This document shows, in pieces, positions 48,757 to 61,000 of a stretch of 64,000 nucleotides of DNA. Under the pieces are notes generated by a model that saw only the letters and a program-made list of their open reading frames with translations, did not search any database and was not told where the DNA came from. Source of the stretch: Tubiluchus corallicola (Eukaryota; Priapulida; Priapulimorpha; Priapulimorphida; Tubiluchidae); the NCBI GenBank assembly GCA_030141605.1, contig JAQGDQ010000390.1, positions 141,501 through 205,500 of the forward strand, read 5' to 3'. The position numbers and the translations under genes are program-made. How positions within the stretch are numbered: position 1 is the stretch's first letter; each line of letters starts with the position of its first letter.

Positions 48757-51700
48757 TCAACATTTCACACCCCCTGCTACCGGCCCTTGACGAGGTACAG
48801 TTTTCCTGCCAATAATAGAGCTTGACTTTTCTAAGCCTTGAGTAGGCACTGAAGATCCTTGTCCTTTCTTATTACCTTTCCCAAATTTCCTACTATGATG
48901 CGGGGAAGAGGCATAGATTGTGCTACCTTTTGTAATATCATTCACGTAGTTTGAATATTTGCCAAACCTATAATAACTAAATAGTTATCATTACGTTAAA
49001 ACAGTCTCATTACTGTGCTTGTTAGAGCTCATTCACACCAAAACACACGAGTTTCAGCTTCTTATTACAAATTAATCGCTGCATGTGAGATCGCATATAA
49101 TTAATATCATAATTTATCCATAAAATAATAATGCGAGCAAGCAATTAATTTCACAAAAATGATGTTCAGACCACTTAGCACTGACGAAATGACGCGTATC
49201 GCGTTCTCTTCATCAACTAGAAAAATACACATAAGCTCTGAGGAAGATTATCTACAGCCTATCTGAAGACTTAGTGAGGTGTGGCACGCCTTTGGTCACT
49301 TACGTCATGTGCGTCAATGTACATTTACGTTAAATTACGTGTGACTTACGTAATGTAACTCATTATGTTATGATGTCCGACTTATAATAGTTGTAATTTG
49401 TAAGGAATTTGCCGGCCCTTTACTGGAATAGTTTTGCCAGGTCAATGGATAAGTGTGAACACAGTCTTAGCTCCTATATAATGCGTACTTATTTGACGAA
49501 CTACATGTGTTTCACCCTAACAGTGTAAAAATCACACACTTTTTACACGAAACTGTAAAAGCCTTACAGCGCTCTGTTGTCGTCAAATAAAATTTTTATT
49601 TGCGATCCTACCGCTCAGCTTTAATACTTTATGATTAAGTATACTGTCTGTACCCTCTATTGCATATTGGCTGTTTCTCAAGAGGAATCTCTGTTCTACG
49701 ACCTGCAATAATGAACAGCTTTTCTTTCGGCACTTACCGGCGTACCGCACGTGTTACTAATTTTTATTTGCAGCTTAGGCAGAAGATACATTTCACTATG
49801 GTTACGCTCACTCATATCATCTTGTCAGAGAACCACAACTGTTCGGAAGTTGGTTTACTTGGGCAAGTGACTAGGATCCACTCACTCTAGTCAGCCTTTT
49901 GTTTTTATAATTTTAAATGACGATGATAATATTGTTATTTAATCCAGAGATAACACTGGAAATATTTTACATCTTTCAAGGAATTTTTTACTTATTTAGG
50001 AAAGTTACCTCACTGAAGAGTCGAAGAATAATCGGTACCATTTTTCAGCCTTTAATATAACTAGGACGGGAATTAAGCCTACGAATCACCTCAACGGAAA
50101 GTAAAGGCGTTCCTGTATAATTAAATAACATAATGTATACTAGGGGTTGCCATCGAATGTTCGAATTTTTTTAGTTAAAATTCGATTCGAACCTAAAATT
50201 ATAGATTCGAATATTTCAGGACTTCAACAGCTTGTGTTCTTTATTATCAAAACGATTGAAACAACATGCAATCAGTACAATTTAGCTGTGATTTCTGTGC
50301 AAAATTTTAAACAAATTATTACTGTTTTTATTGTAGAATAAAATCAAGTAAATACGCATGATTCTCGTGAGACCACTTTATTAATGATTCGATTTTTTTT
50401 CGAAAATCTTTACAACTGAATTAGATTCGAAATTCGTTTGATACAAGTTCGAAAAAAAAACAAATTCGATTTCTAGTAGCGAAAGCTTGCCGTTTATATC
50501 ATCCCTTGAAATAGGTAAATCGTTGAAGTAGTATGTTTGGCAATCGGTTAAACGCTCTCCTAGAGGGAGCCACTCATATTCTTATACTTGCCAATCTCAG
50601 AACTGATCACGTGTATTACCGCACCATAACCATTCAGCTACTCCCTGGTATACCCCCCTCCCCCACCCAGAAAAACTCACTAAGATACAGACATTTGCGT
50701 TTTCAATTAATATCATCTAGGAGAACCAGCAGAAGACTTACAGTAACATTTACGCAGAAACAAAGCCTTCTTGGCTTTCCTGTCATAATTGCAACGTCAC
50801 CAACTTACCTCTTTGAAGGAAGTGGTCATGGCAAAAGCTTCACTGGACTACGATCCTGCTGTAATTTTGTAAATAGACTTTAAACTCGTCGATGTTTAAA
50901 ACGATTGTTGATCGGCACATTTTTACAACTCAGAAAATTTACAGTGCCTCACGTTCTACCGAAATGCCAGAGGGAAAATTCTTCTTGTCACACCGTTGCT
51001 TGTGTGTAAAATTCAGGAACCACCGTTTTCCTGGTACCATAATTTCGGAGGACACTTAAACGCAAAGACATAATTTGACCTTGAAGTGATATTATTGATA
51101 ATTCCCTGACGTACGCAAAAATGGCAACCACAGTATGTTATTGATGATTATTGTGACAAGAGCTCTTAATTTGTATAGATGTTTAGCATGGATTGTTAAT
51201 TCAACTGTTAATGTTAATCGCACACCGTAAAAGTGTCTGCAACAAATCGCCTGACGTCAAATTGTCGCTGACCAAATTTGTCTCGGACACGACAACGTTT
51301 GTATGAGCGGCAATTTGTGTCATGGGTAATCCTCAGTAAACAATTATTAGATGACACGTGACCAAAAAGATAACACGTGACCAACGACTTTGATTAAAAT
51401 ACGTCGTGACGTAGACCGCTTATTGTTACATTTACAGCACGATAATAAAAAATAAAATTGAATATGCTTGCTTCTAATTGTCTGCTTTCGTTAAGCCTGC
51501 ATATATGATGCAAGTCGGAAACCTAATCTTCAATACAACAATTAAATCGCGATACGATTTAATGACATGTGGCAATTAACAAAACTGTTAGTGGTGTGTT
51601 AGAAATGCTAAATCAAGGAAGCTATTACGTTTGAAAATTCTTTTACAGCAAGTGGAAGACGCATTGCGGTAGCTTATGCAAACGAACCCATTAAACCGGA

Positions 51701-52211
51701 CAGTCACATAGTAGACCAAAAATTGCAAACAGGTAAAATTGATTTTGTTCTTTTGTTTGTATGCATTTGCTAGTCAGGTGCCTAACTTAGTGAACAGCGT
51801 AAACTAATCAAAATTGGGCAGCTGCAATAACCAAAGACTTACAAACAAATCTTATACCAAACTTATAATGCATTCACTTTTTTGTTATTGGAATGATATG
51901 TTACTACATTATACAGGATTGCTACTAGTAGTGCAGTCTAATGGTGACGCTATCTACTAAAATTACTAACACAAACTAATACGGCATTAATTCGTAGAAA
52001 AATACGGATTAATAGTCATTATTGCAACATTAACAATTACACAGAACCGATAGTAAAATTGCGGTACCTATACCGGGAGGCAGCGCTTACTGGGCGTAGT
52101 CACAATCCTTCCCTAATTTACTATGATTATCTTACCTGCATCTGCATTATCAACTGCTGAACCCAAACTGACCACTGCCGCAAACACTACAAGAAATTCG
52201 CCTAATTTCAT
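48757..52211 (-). CDS. Candidate small secreted basic protein, three exons
   Basis: Exon 1 (52211-52136) encodes MKLGEFLVVFAAVVSLGSA VDNADA, a convincing signal peptide, and ends at GTAAGA in phase 1. Exon 2 (49702-49654, 49 nt) follows GTTCATTATTGCAG and reads RRTEIPLEKQPICNR. Exon 3 (48967-48757) follows TTATTATAG and reads FGKYSNYVNDITKGSTIYAS, a basic Ser/Gly/Lys-rich middle, then PRQGPVAGGVKC and stop. Phases fit (1, then 2), giving about 111 aa. The mature part is strongly basic with only two Cys. PICNRGFGKYSNYVND faintly recalls a Kazal core but lacks its cysteines. No family assigned; it could be a peptide precursor or a matrix or defence protein. Exon 2 and the linking of the exons are inference. 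Confidence 0.45.
50140..50500. repeat. Degenerate TTCGAA-rich repeat
   Basis: Starts TAGGGGTTGCCATCGAATGT and contains many ATTCGAA/TTCGAAT words, like the interior of the 96-bp MITE at 5665-5760. A matching right terminus was not found, so it may be a longer or decayed relative. Confidence 0.35.
51225..51385 (-). repeat. Interspersed repeat, family A partial copy
   Basis: Shares TGCAACAAA, GACCAAATTTGTCTC-type words and ACAATTATTAGATGACACGT with the 62335-62665 copy, in the same orientation. Confidence 0.5.
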
Positions 52212-54419
52212 AGTTGCTATTTTAACTTGTAAAGTTTGGCACACAGCAGCTTATAAACTGAAAGCGAAACTTAAACTAGTCTGCAATTCTAGGTCTCAGA
52301 GAGCAACACGCGTAAAGACCTCACGGTAAAGCTAGCACACATAAGAGACGCTTGAGTGCACAGCATCCGAGCACGAATGATCGCATCAGCATCAGTGGTA
52401 CTCCTAGTCTAAACGATGAGGCTTGCAAGCTTTTAAAGCTCTGAAAATAGATTGAAGCTGGCGTTCTCTGTCGTAAGACGTATTGTTTATGAACATACTA
52501 CTGGCATGTATATTGTCAACAGTGTGCTATTCGTAATGCACATTAAATATTATATTGTTGCAATTCTTATCATTATGGAGTTTAAATAGACTAAACAGGA
52601 AAACACACTCATGGCAACGTAAACCTGAAAGTTTAATCATTAGAGATGGAGCAAATGTAAAAATATTAAATTTTTGAAACAAAAAGTGAGAAAATATGGA
52701 AAAAACAAGACTGAATCTATTACTGAACCAGGGACCTTCGGTAATTAATACCTTTAAAGTGGCATGACCTAAGGTAAACTAACAAAATTTAAAGTGTTAC
52801 CACAGTTACCCACTATTTTTCGTTTACTATGTTTTTCTGTACAATAACAATACATCGTAGTAAACAAATAACATGGATATGCAGCCACTAGGAAATCCCA
52901 AACAATGATTGAGGTTTACCATCTCAAAGGCAACTTATAAAAAACTAGTGGGACCGACAGGGCAAACCAGGCAAAAATATTTTAATGCCTCCTTATCAAC
53001 GGTCAACCCCTTCCCCCACGCTCCCAGCCCCACTCCCAAAATTGATTTTTTTCATAAATTTTTTATGTATAATATTATAATAAAGGATAATAGTAACTGT
53101 GTGTTAGGCTTATGCATGTATTGTGGTGTATTAATAAAGTGAAGTTAATTACCTATCTACAGTTTTTGAAATTGAATTTATGACACTATTGTTCTCTTTA
53201 TGAACTCGCCAGCTTTTTTGCCTTTCGTTCCCTATATTCCATCTTGAAGGCTTCGATTCATATAGGTTCACCTATCATAGTTAGATAAATAATATTGTAA
53301 GAATTTTTTATTAATGGAAGTGTCATTCTATAAGCACTTACATAGAAACTGTGGGCAAAAGCAGTGTAACAAGTCAGTAGTGTCAGTATGAAATGACACA
53401 ATCTTACGAAACTAAATAAGGCAAAAACAGAACTTGCTGATATCGACGAATAAATATATTCGACAAGAAAATGACGCAAGTTGTTCGTTTAATTATTAGT
53501 GTTGTGCACATAAGGAATTACACATACATACGCTATTAATTGTACTAAACTTAAATATTAAAGAACTACTTCCAGAATTTGGTGCCCTAGACAACTGCCT
53601 AGTGGTAGAGCTGGTCCTGGGGACAGAAGACTTTAAGAATCTGCCCTCATGGAAAGGACGAGTAGTAAAATCTACCCAACTCCCTTTTAACATTGTAACA
53701 TTATATTGTCATCAAGAATTATCTTTGATTCTTATATGAGAGGGTAGAGATCTACTCGCATTATTGCAAGATAAGTTAACCTATTGGTGCTATTGTTAGT
53801 AGATAGTTTTTACATAATGCAAAGAATTTTGCATGACATTTGGACGAAGATAAAAACAGCATGTTTGAGTTTGTGGTGTTTGCTTAGCGACTGAAATTAA
53901 GTAACACTGAGCCTAGTCAGTAAGTGGATTGGTGATTGCCAGAACAACTGATTCTGAAGACTTGATTTGTTTATGAGTTAATCAATTCATTGGGGGTGTA
54001 CATCAATTCAAACAAAGACACCTCTATAAGGTTAGTGTTCTGTATTTGAGGAGCACACTTAACAAGGAGGAGCTTGCTGTTGGTCCAATTACAACTATTC
54101 ACATCTAGAAGCCCTAGGCTGTCATTGTCATTATTATTGTTTGCTGGCTACCACCTTGCTGTGTAACAAACTGTCTAAGAAAATAAGCATGAATAACGTG
54201 CCATCTATGCAATCTCACAAGAAAAAGTTTAGAAGATCTTATGGAATAACTGAAATAAGACATGCTTGTTTATTGAAAACATTACAATGTTACAATGTAA
54301 AGTCTACATGTTATAAAAACAAGCATGGTAACAACAGTGGCACTGATTTTACCCGTGTGTTACATGTCATTCTTAACCAGCATAAAATCATTCTTCTACC
54401 GTATACTTTAAAGCTGTTT

Positions 54420-56877
54420 TCATTTCATTTTGCGTTTTTTTACTAAAGCATTCCGCAGTGCCAACTGCTTCTCCCTAAATGACCGCTTTCGTTTCGATCT
54501 CATTTTCTGTTTCACCATCATGAAGGGTTTTGTCTTCTGTTTTTCTTTGTTTGATGTACTCATGTTTACTTTATCTTTGCTCTTCCTGCCTCCGCGATAC
54601 TTCTCCCTCCCCACACGCCCAGCCATCACCGTCTCCAGCCGGGACTCTTTGTCGTGCTTCCGTTTCTTGTGTATCCTCTCTATGCTTTCCAACCCAGTCA
54701 ATTCTCCTTTTTCATTTGAGTATTCCCTAGCTTGAGCACGAGAGCGCTTTCTTCCACCAGGTTTTGGCTGAACTTCCCTGGCTATCTCGTGTTGTCGCAT
54801 TTTATTAAAATCTTCTTGGGTGAGAAGTCGGGACTGGGAAACCAATGCAGCTTTACTTATCCGCTCTTCTGCACTGCGAGGGACCTCTTCATTCTTTTCT
54901 TCCACTCCTTCTTCCTCATCAGAGGAGTGTGGTAGATCTATCCAACCATCACTGTCATCATCGTCATCATTCTCGCTAACTTCATCGTCGTTAGCTTTGG
55001 GAACATTTTCGCCTTGTTCTGGTTCAACAACAGAAAGGGTTTCTGCTCCAGGTATGTAATCTTTTGCCTCGATCTCGCCGTACTTCAGAACGCGTAATTC
55101 GTCACGTGATTCTGTCGGTCTGCCCCTGTCCTTTTTATGCAGTAAACTAGGATTGACGTTTCGGAAGAGCTGGATCAATGACCGAGCTGCCATCACAATG
55201 CTCTTGTCTCTGTTTTTCTTGTACTGTGCCAAATCTTGTAGCAAATCTTCTTCCATCACTAAAGGACACCTAGCACAGATCTCTCTCACAGCATTCAGTC
55301 CGACTGCGATTACTTCGTTCGAGTTGCGCTCTGTAACAAAATTGTTTACGACTGTCATGACGACTGGATGAATAATATCTGGGGGAATGAGTTCGTGTGC
55401 CGACCAAGCGGCGTACAACAGCATCTTGGTGACCTCACGTTGATGCGGCCGTAGAAATCTCTGCAGGAATGGGTAAAAGTTTAACAGAAAAAGCTGATGG
55501 ATCCCGATTAGTTTGGCGATGAGGGCCATCGTCATGACCTTAACCTCGAATCTGGTGACAGTCGCCTCGAGTCCACGAAACAGCTTCTCGGCGAATGTCT
55601 GTGGATCATGCAGTAGATGCAGAGCGGAAAAGTTAAATGTCTCCGATTTTGTTTTCTTTTTCTGTTTTTTCAACGCCGACTTTGCACGATCTAGTCGTTT
55701 TTGTCTCTTCTTCGTTCTCTTGCCAACTCTGAAGGCAAGCATGAGTTCAGACACAGACTTCTTATCGTCTTCAGCATCACTGTCGCTATCACTGTCATTT
55801 GTCTCCTCGTCGCGACCAAGAAAAAACTGCAGCGCTGCCACCTGCAGCTTGGTAACTTTTGATAAACAAGCTGTTGCTATGACATTAACAGTTTTGGCAT
55901 CGTGCCAGATGTTTTTTTTGTACAGTTCTTGCATTATGTCAAGCGACATTTTTGCAGCGATTGGATTACTGTCTCTCAACATGGTGTACATGAAATTCTG
56001 CAAAGACGTGTTTACTTTATTGTTCTTTGATTTGCTATTGATATTTTTGACGTCGGTGATGATGTGTCTACACAACATTTTTCGCAGCTGTTTGTCCTGA
56101 CATCGCAGCAGCTCAAAGAAGAGTTCATTTAAGCTAAGTGGACTAATCAGGCCCTTGTTGCGGAGCAGGATCAGAGCTCGGCAGAATATTGCACGCATGT
56201 CACGATTCAGATTTGTGCTGTGACTCTGCAGCAATGAGCGCAGGTCTTGTGGAAAGTCTTGCATGTCTTCTGGATAACAATGCGCCACCTATAAAAGTAA
56301 CTAAGTATTAAATTTTAAAAATATATACATACTAATATACAAACAGTAATTTCTTAAATGTGTTAAGCGAGTTTGGCAATATAAGGAGATCCATTAATAC
56401 ACACATGTCTATGCAAACATAGACATTTTGTTTTGGCGAAAATATGGGCATTAAGGGAGGTTGGCATTATGAAGGGGGAACCGTTATGACAAAGTTTAAC
56501 TGAAAATATAAGCATTTTAATGCAAATTAAAAGAGATTATTACTTGCTTTAAAATGACAAAATGAAAGCAGGAAAACCTTGTTGTTTGCTAATATGTTTG
56601 CTGGAAGTACAACTTAAACTTAACAAGTACTGAAAATCAAAAGTTAGGTATTCATTTAATTAGTTAGTTAATTAAATCATACCTGAGCAAAAAACATGAC
56701 AAGCTCTGCCAGCGTCTTGTTATATTCTGTGGGTTTGAGTTGGAAAAGCTCCACGTTCGTTTTGTAGTGGTTGTGCTGTTGTGTAAACTCATCATAATAG
56801 CATGCCGGATCACGCTTGATCATGTTCTGTAGCTGAGGGAGATTGTTTGGAAGCTGGTTGCTAGTTCGTTTTCCCAT
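54420..56877 (-). CDS. SDAD1: SDA1 domain-containing protein 1 homologue (ribosome biogenesis)
   Basis: Exon 1 is 56877-56683 ([20 protein letters not shown]...FFAQ) and exon 2 is 56288-54420, joined in phase 0 after GCTCAG|GT and before TATAG|GTGGCG. The product is 687 aa, the same length as human SDAD1. The N-terminal part ([28 protein letters not shown]) is the NUC130/SDA1 N-terminal domain. The middle contains an acidic stretch ([13 protein letters not shown]) followed by a Lys/Arg-rich stretch, then [18 protein letters not shown]. The C-terminal half has DYIPGAE, an acidic run followed by [21 protein letters not shown] and a highly basic tail ending KKRKMK. In yeast SDA1 is a nucleolar factor needed for 60S subunit maturation and export. 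The second codon block begins with Val, not a new start. A poly(A) signal lies near 54269-54274 on this strand. Antisense frames at 54430-56100 are shadows. Confidence 0.97.
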
Positions 56878-57620
56878 TATGCTATTATTATCTTTTTATT
56901 ACCTCTAGTATCTGTAATTTCAGAAAAATAAAGGTAAACGAGGGTTTCGAAAATATGAGGTCCAAATTTCATTCTCAAGAACAAGAGCGAACAGAGCATT
57001 TGTCTGAATGTTTGTCTTAACCAAAATAAGAAACTGGTATGTAGCTAGCAGGATGCCTTCAGCTTAAATAGTGAAGGGTTGAAACAAATAAACATTGAAA
57101 CAGCAATGGAATACCGAAAAGATGTGGTAGTAGCACGTTTGGAAGATGATGAAGAGTATCAGCAAACCAGAAGTGCAAACTAAAACAGGAAAAGTAGAAA
57201 AATCAGTGAAGTGTGATCTCGCGTGATCTCGCAGGCATATTTGCGCAGGCTCGTTAGGTTCATGACGGCACTATCCCGAGTAAACACCAGAGTGGTACCT
57301 TCTCCTACTTCATTACACAAAATAAGTATTTAATTTGTGTAGCGGATGCAAAACCCCATTTTTGGTTTTACTTTATTTTCCAAATTTAACACTCGCACAT
57401 TGCTGCCACCTTCAGTAACTGCTTGGCTTATTACCACAGTTGTAACTTCTCTTTTCAAATTGATGCACCACATGGTCATGTATGGCTTCGGATAATTATG
57501 CTTAATGCCCCCATTCGAAAATTGTGGCAGTATAGGTTTTCTGACATTTGGAACAAGTCACGTCACATCAAAGCCTTGTTTCTCTTGTAAAACTGTAACT
57601 TTTATTAGTAGTAACATTAT
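56878..57620. promoter_or_regulatory. Upstream region of SDAD1
   Basis: Immediately 5' of the SDAD1 start codon. No TATA box at a useful distance; a GC-richer stretch with TCTCGCGTGATCTCGCAGGC at about 57212-57240 may mark a CpG-type promoter. No coding exon is recognised on the opposite strand. Confidence 0.3.
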
Positions 57621-57629
57621 TGTTTTACC

Positions 57630-58990
57630 ATTTACCATTGTGCCTCACAACTCTCATTACGCTTTTTCTTCTCTTTTGCAAATCCTTGGAGTGTGGTATA
57701 GTCCCTCAGGACTGGTTAGATTGTAATGTTACCAACTTGACATGTGATGAATTACACCCTATTTCTCTATCTTCTTTTGTCTCTTGTATTGAATCTCTTT
57801 TGTGGGACGATATACTAAAATTCTTCCTATCTTCTCGCCAAATCAATAATAATCAACATGGCTCTTTACCACAACGCTCTACCATAACAAATCTTCTCGA
57901 ATGCTTAAATGACTGGTCCCAATTCTTTGATGACCCTTCTTTACCATCAATTGATATTCTATATATTGATTTTAGAAAAGCATTTGATTCTGTTCCTCTC
58001 GTTGTCTCATGTTGTAAATGGAATTTGCAGGAATAAAAGGGAAACTACTCCAATGGTTACATCATTTTCTAAGAAACAGAAGGCAAAGAGTAGTTTTAGA
58101 TGGGGTAACCACTTCCTGGACAAATGTAACCAGTGGCATTCCTCAAGGACTTTGTCGAGACCTTATTGTTTTCTTATTTTTATCAATGATGTTACTGATT
58201 GTGTATCCCCTGACACCTGTACACCACTGTTTGCTGATGATATAAAACCTTACCGTCCAATTAGAAATTCCTCTGATCAAGGATCTTACAAGCTGACCTG
58301 TCTGAAATTGAACACTGATGTGACAGCTGGTTAATGTCTCTCAAACGTAGTAAATGCAACGCACTTCGAATTCGTTTTAATTCTGTAATTCTGCAATACC
58401 TTATTATCTGATATATCGTGTTACTGAAGAAAAATCAGTTGTACGTGATTTAGGTGTATTAATCTCAGACAACCTTAAGTGGAATTCACATATTGAGCAT
58501 ATTATTTCTCAGGCCAATAGATGCATTGGAATGACAAAATGCTGCATTTCATCGCGTAGTGCAAAACTTATTGTACCTCTTTATAAAGCTGTAGCCAATA
58601 CTAGAATATGCGTTGTTTGATCACCACAGTATGTTACTCTTAAAAATGCTTTAGAAAAAACTCAATGGAGATGTATTAGTTTGGCCTCTGATATTCAACC
58701 TGACTCTGTATCTTCTCCTGAACAACGCCATGATAAAATAGATCATTATTAATTGTTATAAAGTCATTAGTGGTAGTTCTATTTTGCATAGTGACAATTT
58801 TTTCTAGACTACTACGTGATTTACGTGGACACAATTCTAAATTATTTGTACAACACTCTCGCACTAATATCAGAGCTCATTTTTTCTTGTCTCGTGTGGT
58901 GGGCCCTTGGAATTCACTTAATAATGAAACAGTTGACACATCAAACCTGCCGCAATTTTGCAAATTGTTGAGGAGAGACAATCATTAACC
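57630..58990 (+). mobile_element. CR1-like LINE, reverse transcriptase relic
   Basis: Frame-shifted but readable reverse transcriptase: CGIVPQDWL, HPISLSSFVSCIESLL, NNNQHGSLPQRSTITNLLEC, then DILYIDFRKAFDSVP (catalytic motif A), then in another frame FAGIKGKLLQWLHHFLRNRR and TSGIPQG, then FLIFINDV and LFADDIK (the catalytic DD motif). The end reads RVVGPWNSLNNETVDTSNLP with QFCKLLRR, as in CR1-clade C-termini. Several frameshifts and stops mean it is inactive. The endonuclease part is absent (5' truncated). Confidence 0.85.
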
Positions 58991-59649
58991 GTGTTATGGT
59001 TAGGTCTAATAGACTTTGCAAGCAAGCATAATAACTCAACCTTGTTTACATCTGTTAAAGGTCGGACACTGTACAGCATGTATTTTAATATTTAACCCAG
59101 TTATTTTAATTTCACATAGTGTCTTCTAAATTACTGCTAATTAAACTGAATTTCAATAAGATTTTAAATTATGATCTGGCAAAAACTGCAGGCTTCTGTT
59201 ATGTTAGGTACTTTGTTTATAAACAAGATTTAAACAAGAAATTTTGGAGAGCACCTACACTATTATTTCAACCTTTTTCTTTATTTGAAAAATTCACCGA
59301 ATTCAAAAATGCTTTGCTTTTCTAAGCGTTTGCTAGTACCTTTAGATATCGGCAGAAGATATAAAGTACTTTAATATTGAAATATTTCATAATAGTTTGT
59401 TCAACACAATATACCACGCTAACCTGCAGGAGGCTGACATGTTTAATTCTAGATGAGACTTGTGGCGCCAACGAGTGACGATATAACAAAAATTAAACTT
59501 AGGGCAGTTGTTTCGTCGTTTCCTCGGTGTCCACTCTATCTGGTTAGATAGGCAAAAATGAATATAACCGTGCAAAACACAAGTAACGTAATCAACGTTG
59601 ATACTTTATAAACCGTTTATGACTATTGTTATTTTGGCTAAAGTTCCAG

Positions 59650-61000
59650 CACGATACCTCTTCTTTTTCTTGTTTCCATTCCAACTGCGTTGCTATTTGT
59701 GGCTCTTCTGACTCAACCAGATTTTGGAAATTTATTTCTATAGCACATTTCTTATCACTGTACATTTGAATAGATGCTCTGTTGTATCTTCTTCTTTACC
59801 ACATAGTGGGCACCATAGATCTCCTTTAAACTCACTTCTATAATTACATTTGAGTGTGGCATATTAAGCTTTATCTCTAAAACCCTTTTGTCTGTTCTGG
59901 TGTTAACTCAGTTATATACTGCTAGGTTTATCACGCTCATAAGTTAAGAACCTTAACTTAGTTTTTGGGTGATGTGTACTAACTTTCTTTAATAAGTTTT
60001 CTTGTTTTCTTTTACATGCTTCTTCCAGACTAACTTTTTAAGAGTCTTTATATGCACCAACTGTATATTTATGTCATATTTCTCACTTAGACTTCTAACT
60101 TCTTCTTCCCAACTTCCTTCTATTTCTTTGATTCACATACTTTCCATCATCTTTCGTGCATCTCTGGATTCACTCAGATTTACTAGATTATGTAAAAGCA
60201 TCAGTCTCTTGTAATCTATTCTTTGCTCAATCGGCCACACACCTATTTCTATTAGCATACCCCAATAACTAGTTGACACCTTCTGTGATAATAGTTTTTG
60301 TAACATAACCTTCTGAATTTCTTCCATCCTGTCCATTTCTACTTTTGTTACTCCACTCCATGTTTCTGTATTATACATCACTTTGGATATCATAGTTGAC
60401 TCTAAGAAGTTCAGCATTATCTGCATTGCAAATCTACCAACTTTGTTTTTATCACTCCAATTTAAGACATCCCTCACCATACATCCCACTTTTTCTTCTT
60501 TTAGAAATATTTACATCTTTTTTCCAATTTTCTTGTATATAATCCCCTAGATATTTATACCATGTGGTTTCACCAATATGCCCTTTTTTAACTCTTACTC
60601 TAGTATTATGTTGAGTAGTTTGGCTTCCTTTTTTGTTTCCTCTTCTTAGTATCTGTGATTTTTTTTGTGCTAAAAGTCATTTTTTGTTCTTTCAAAAAAC
60701 CCACAATAATGCACCACATTATGTATTTGCTCATCATTGCCCATACCCGCAATGTCGTCTACATATACTCTTGCATTTATTCTTAAGTTAGGTTCCTACT
60801 GCAACCACTAGACTACTTCCAACACTGTTAACTCTGTCAATTATTACACTGCACATTCTAGGACCCCATACTGTTCCTTGATGCACTACTTCACAAAGTT
60901 CTAACCAATTAGTTTCTCCCTTGTTGATGTTGCTTGATATAATATGCTCGTGGGTTCTATAAAAATTATCTACTTATTTGGGAAAACTTATTACCTGATG
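59650..61000 (-). mobile_element. Second non-LTR retrotransposon relic, different lineage
   Basis: On the minus strand, from high to low coordinates: VVHQGTVWGPRMCSVIIDRV near 60830-60900, then NARVYVDDIAG near 60750-60785 (catalytic YVDD motif, after a frameshift), then 60489-60133 reading FLESTMISKVMYNTETWSGV and WGMLIEIGVWPIEQRIDYKR. Finally WCPLCGKEEDTTEHLFKC near 59762-59815, the zinc-binding zf-RVT motif. The QGTVWGP and PI..RI wording differs from the CR1 copy, so it is a separate family. Broken by stops and frameshifts. Confidence 0.75.

Noticed and set aside
49735-49760. A 19-nt microexon on the minus strand before exon 2 of the small secreted gene
   Set aside because: Flanked by AG and GTAAGT, but including it breaks the reading phase between exons 1 and 2.
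50533-50883. 116-codon frame in a GC-richer stretch
   Set aside because: No recognisable domain, no consistent splice sites and unusual low-complexity composition; not enough to call a gene.
54430-56100. Plus-strand frames of up to 195 codons
   Set aside because: Antisense shadows of SDAD1 exon 2, with no family similarity.
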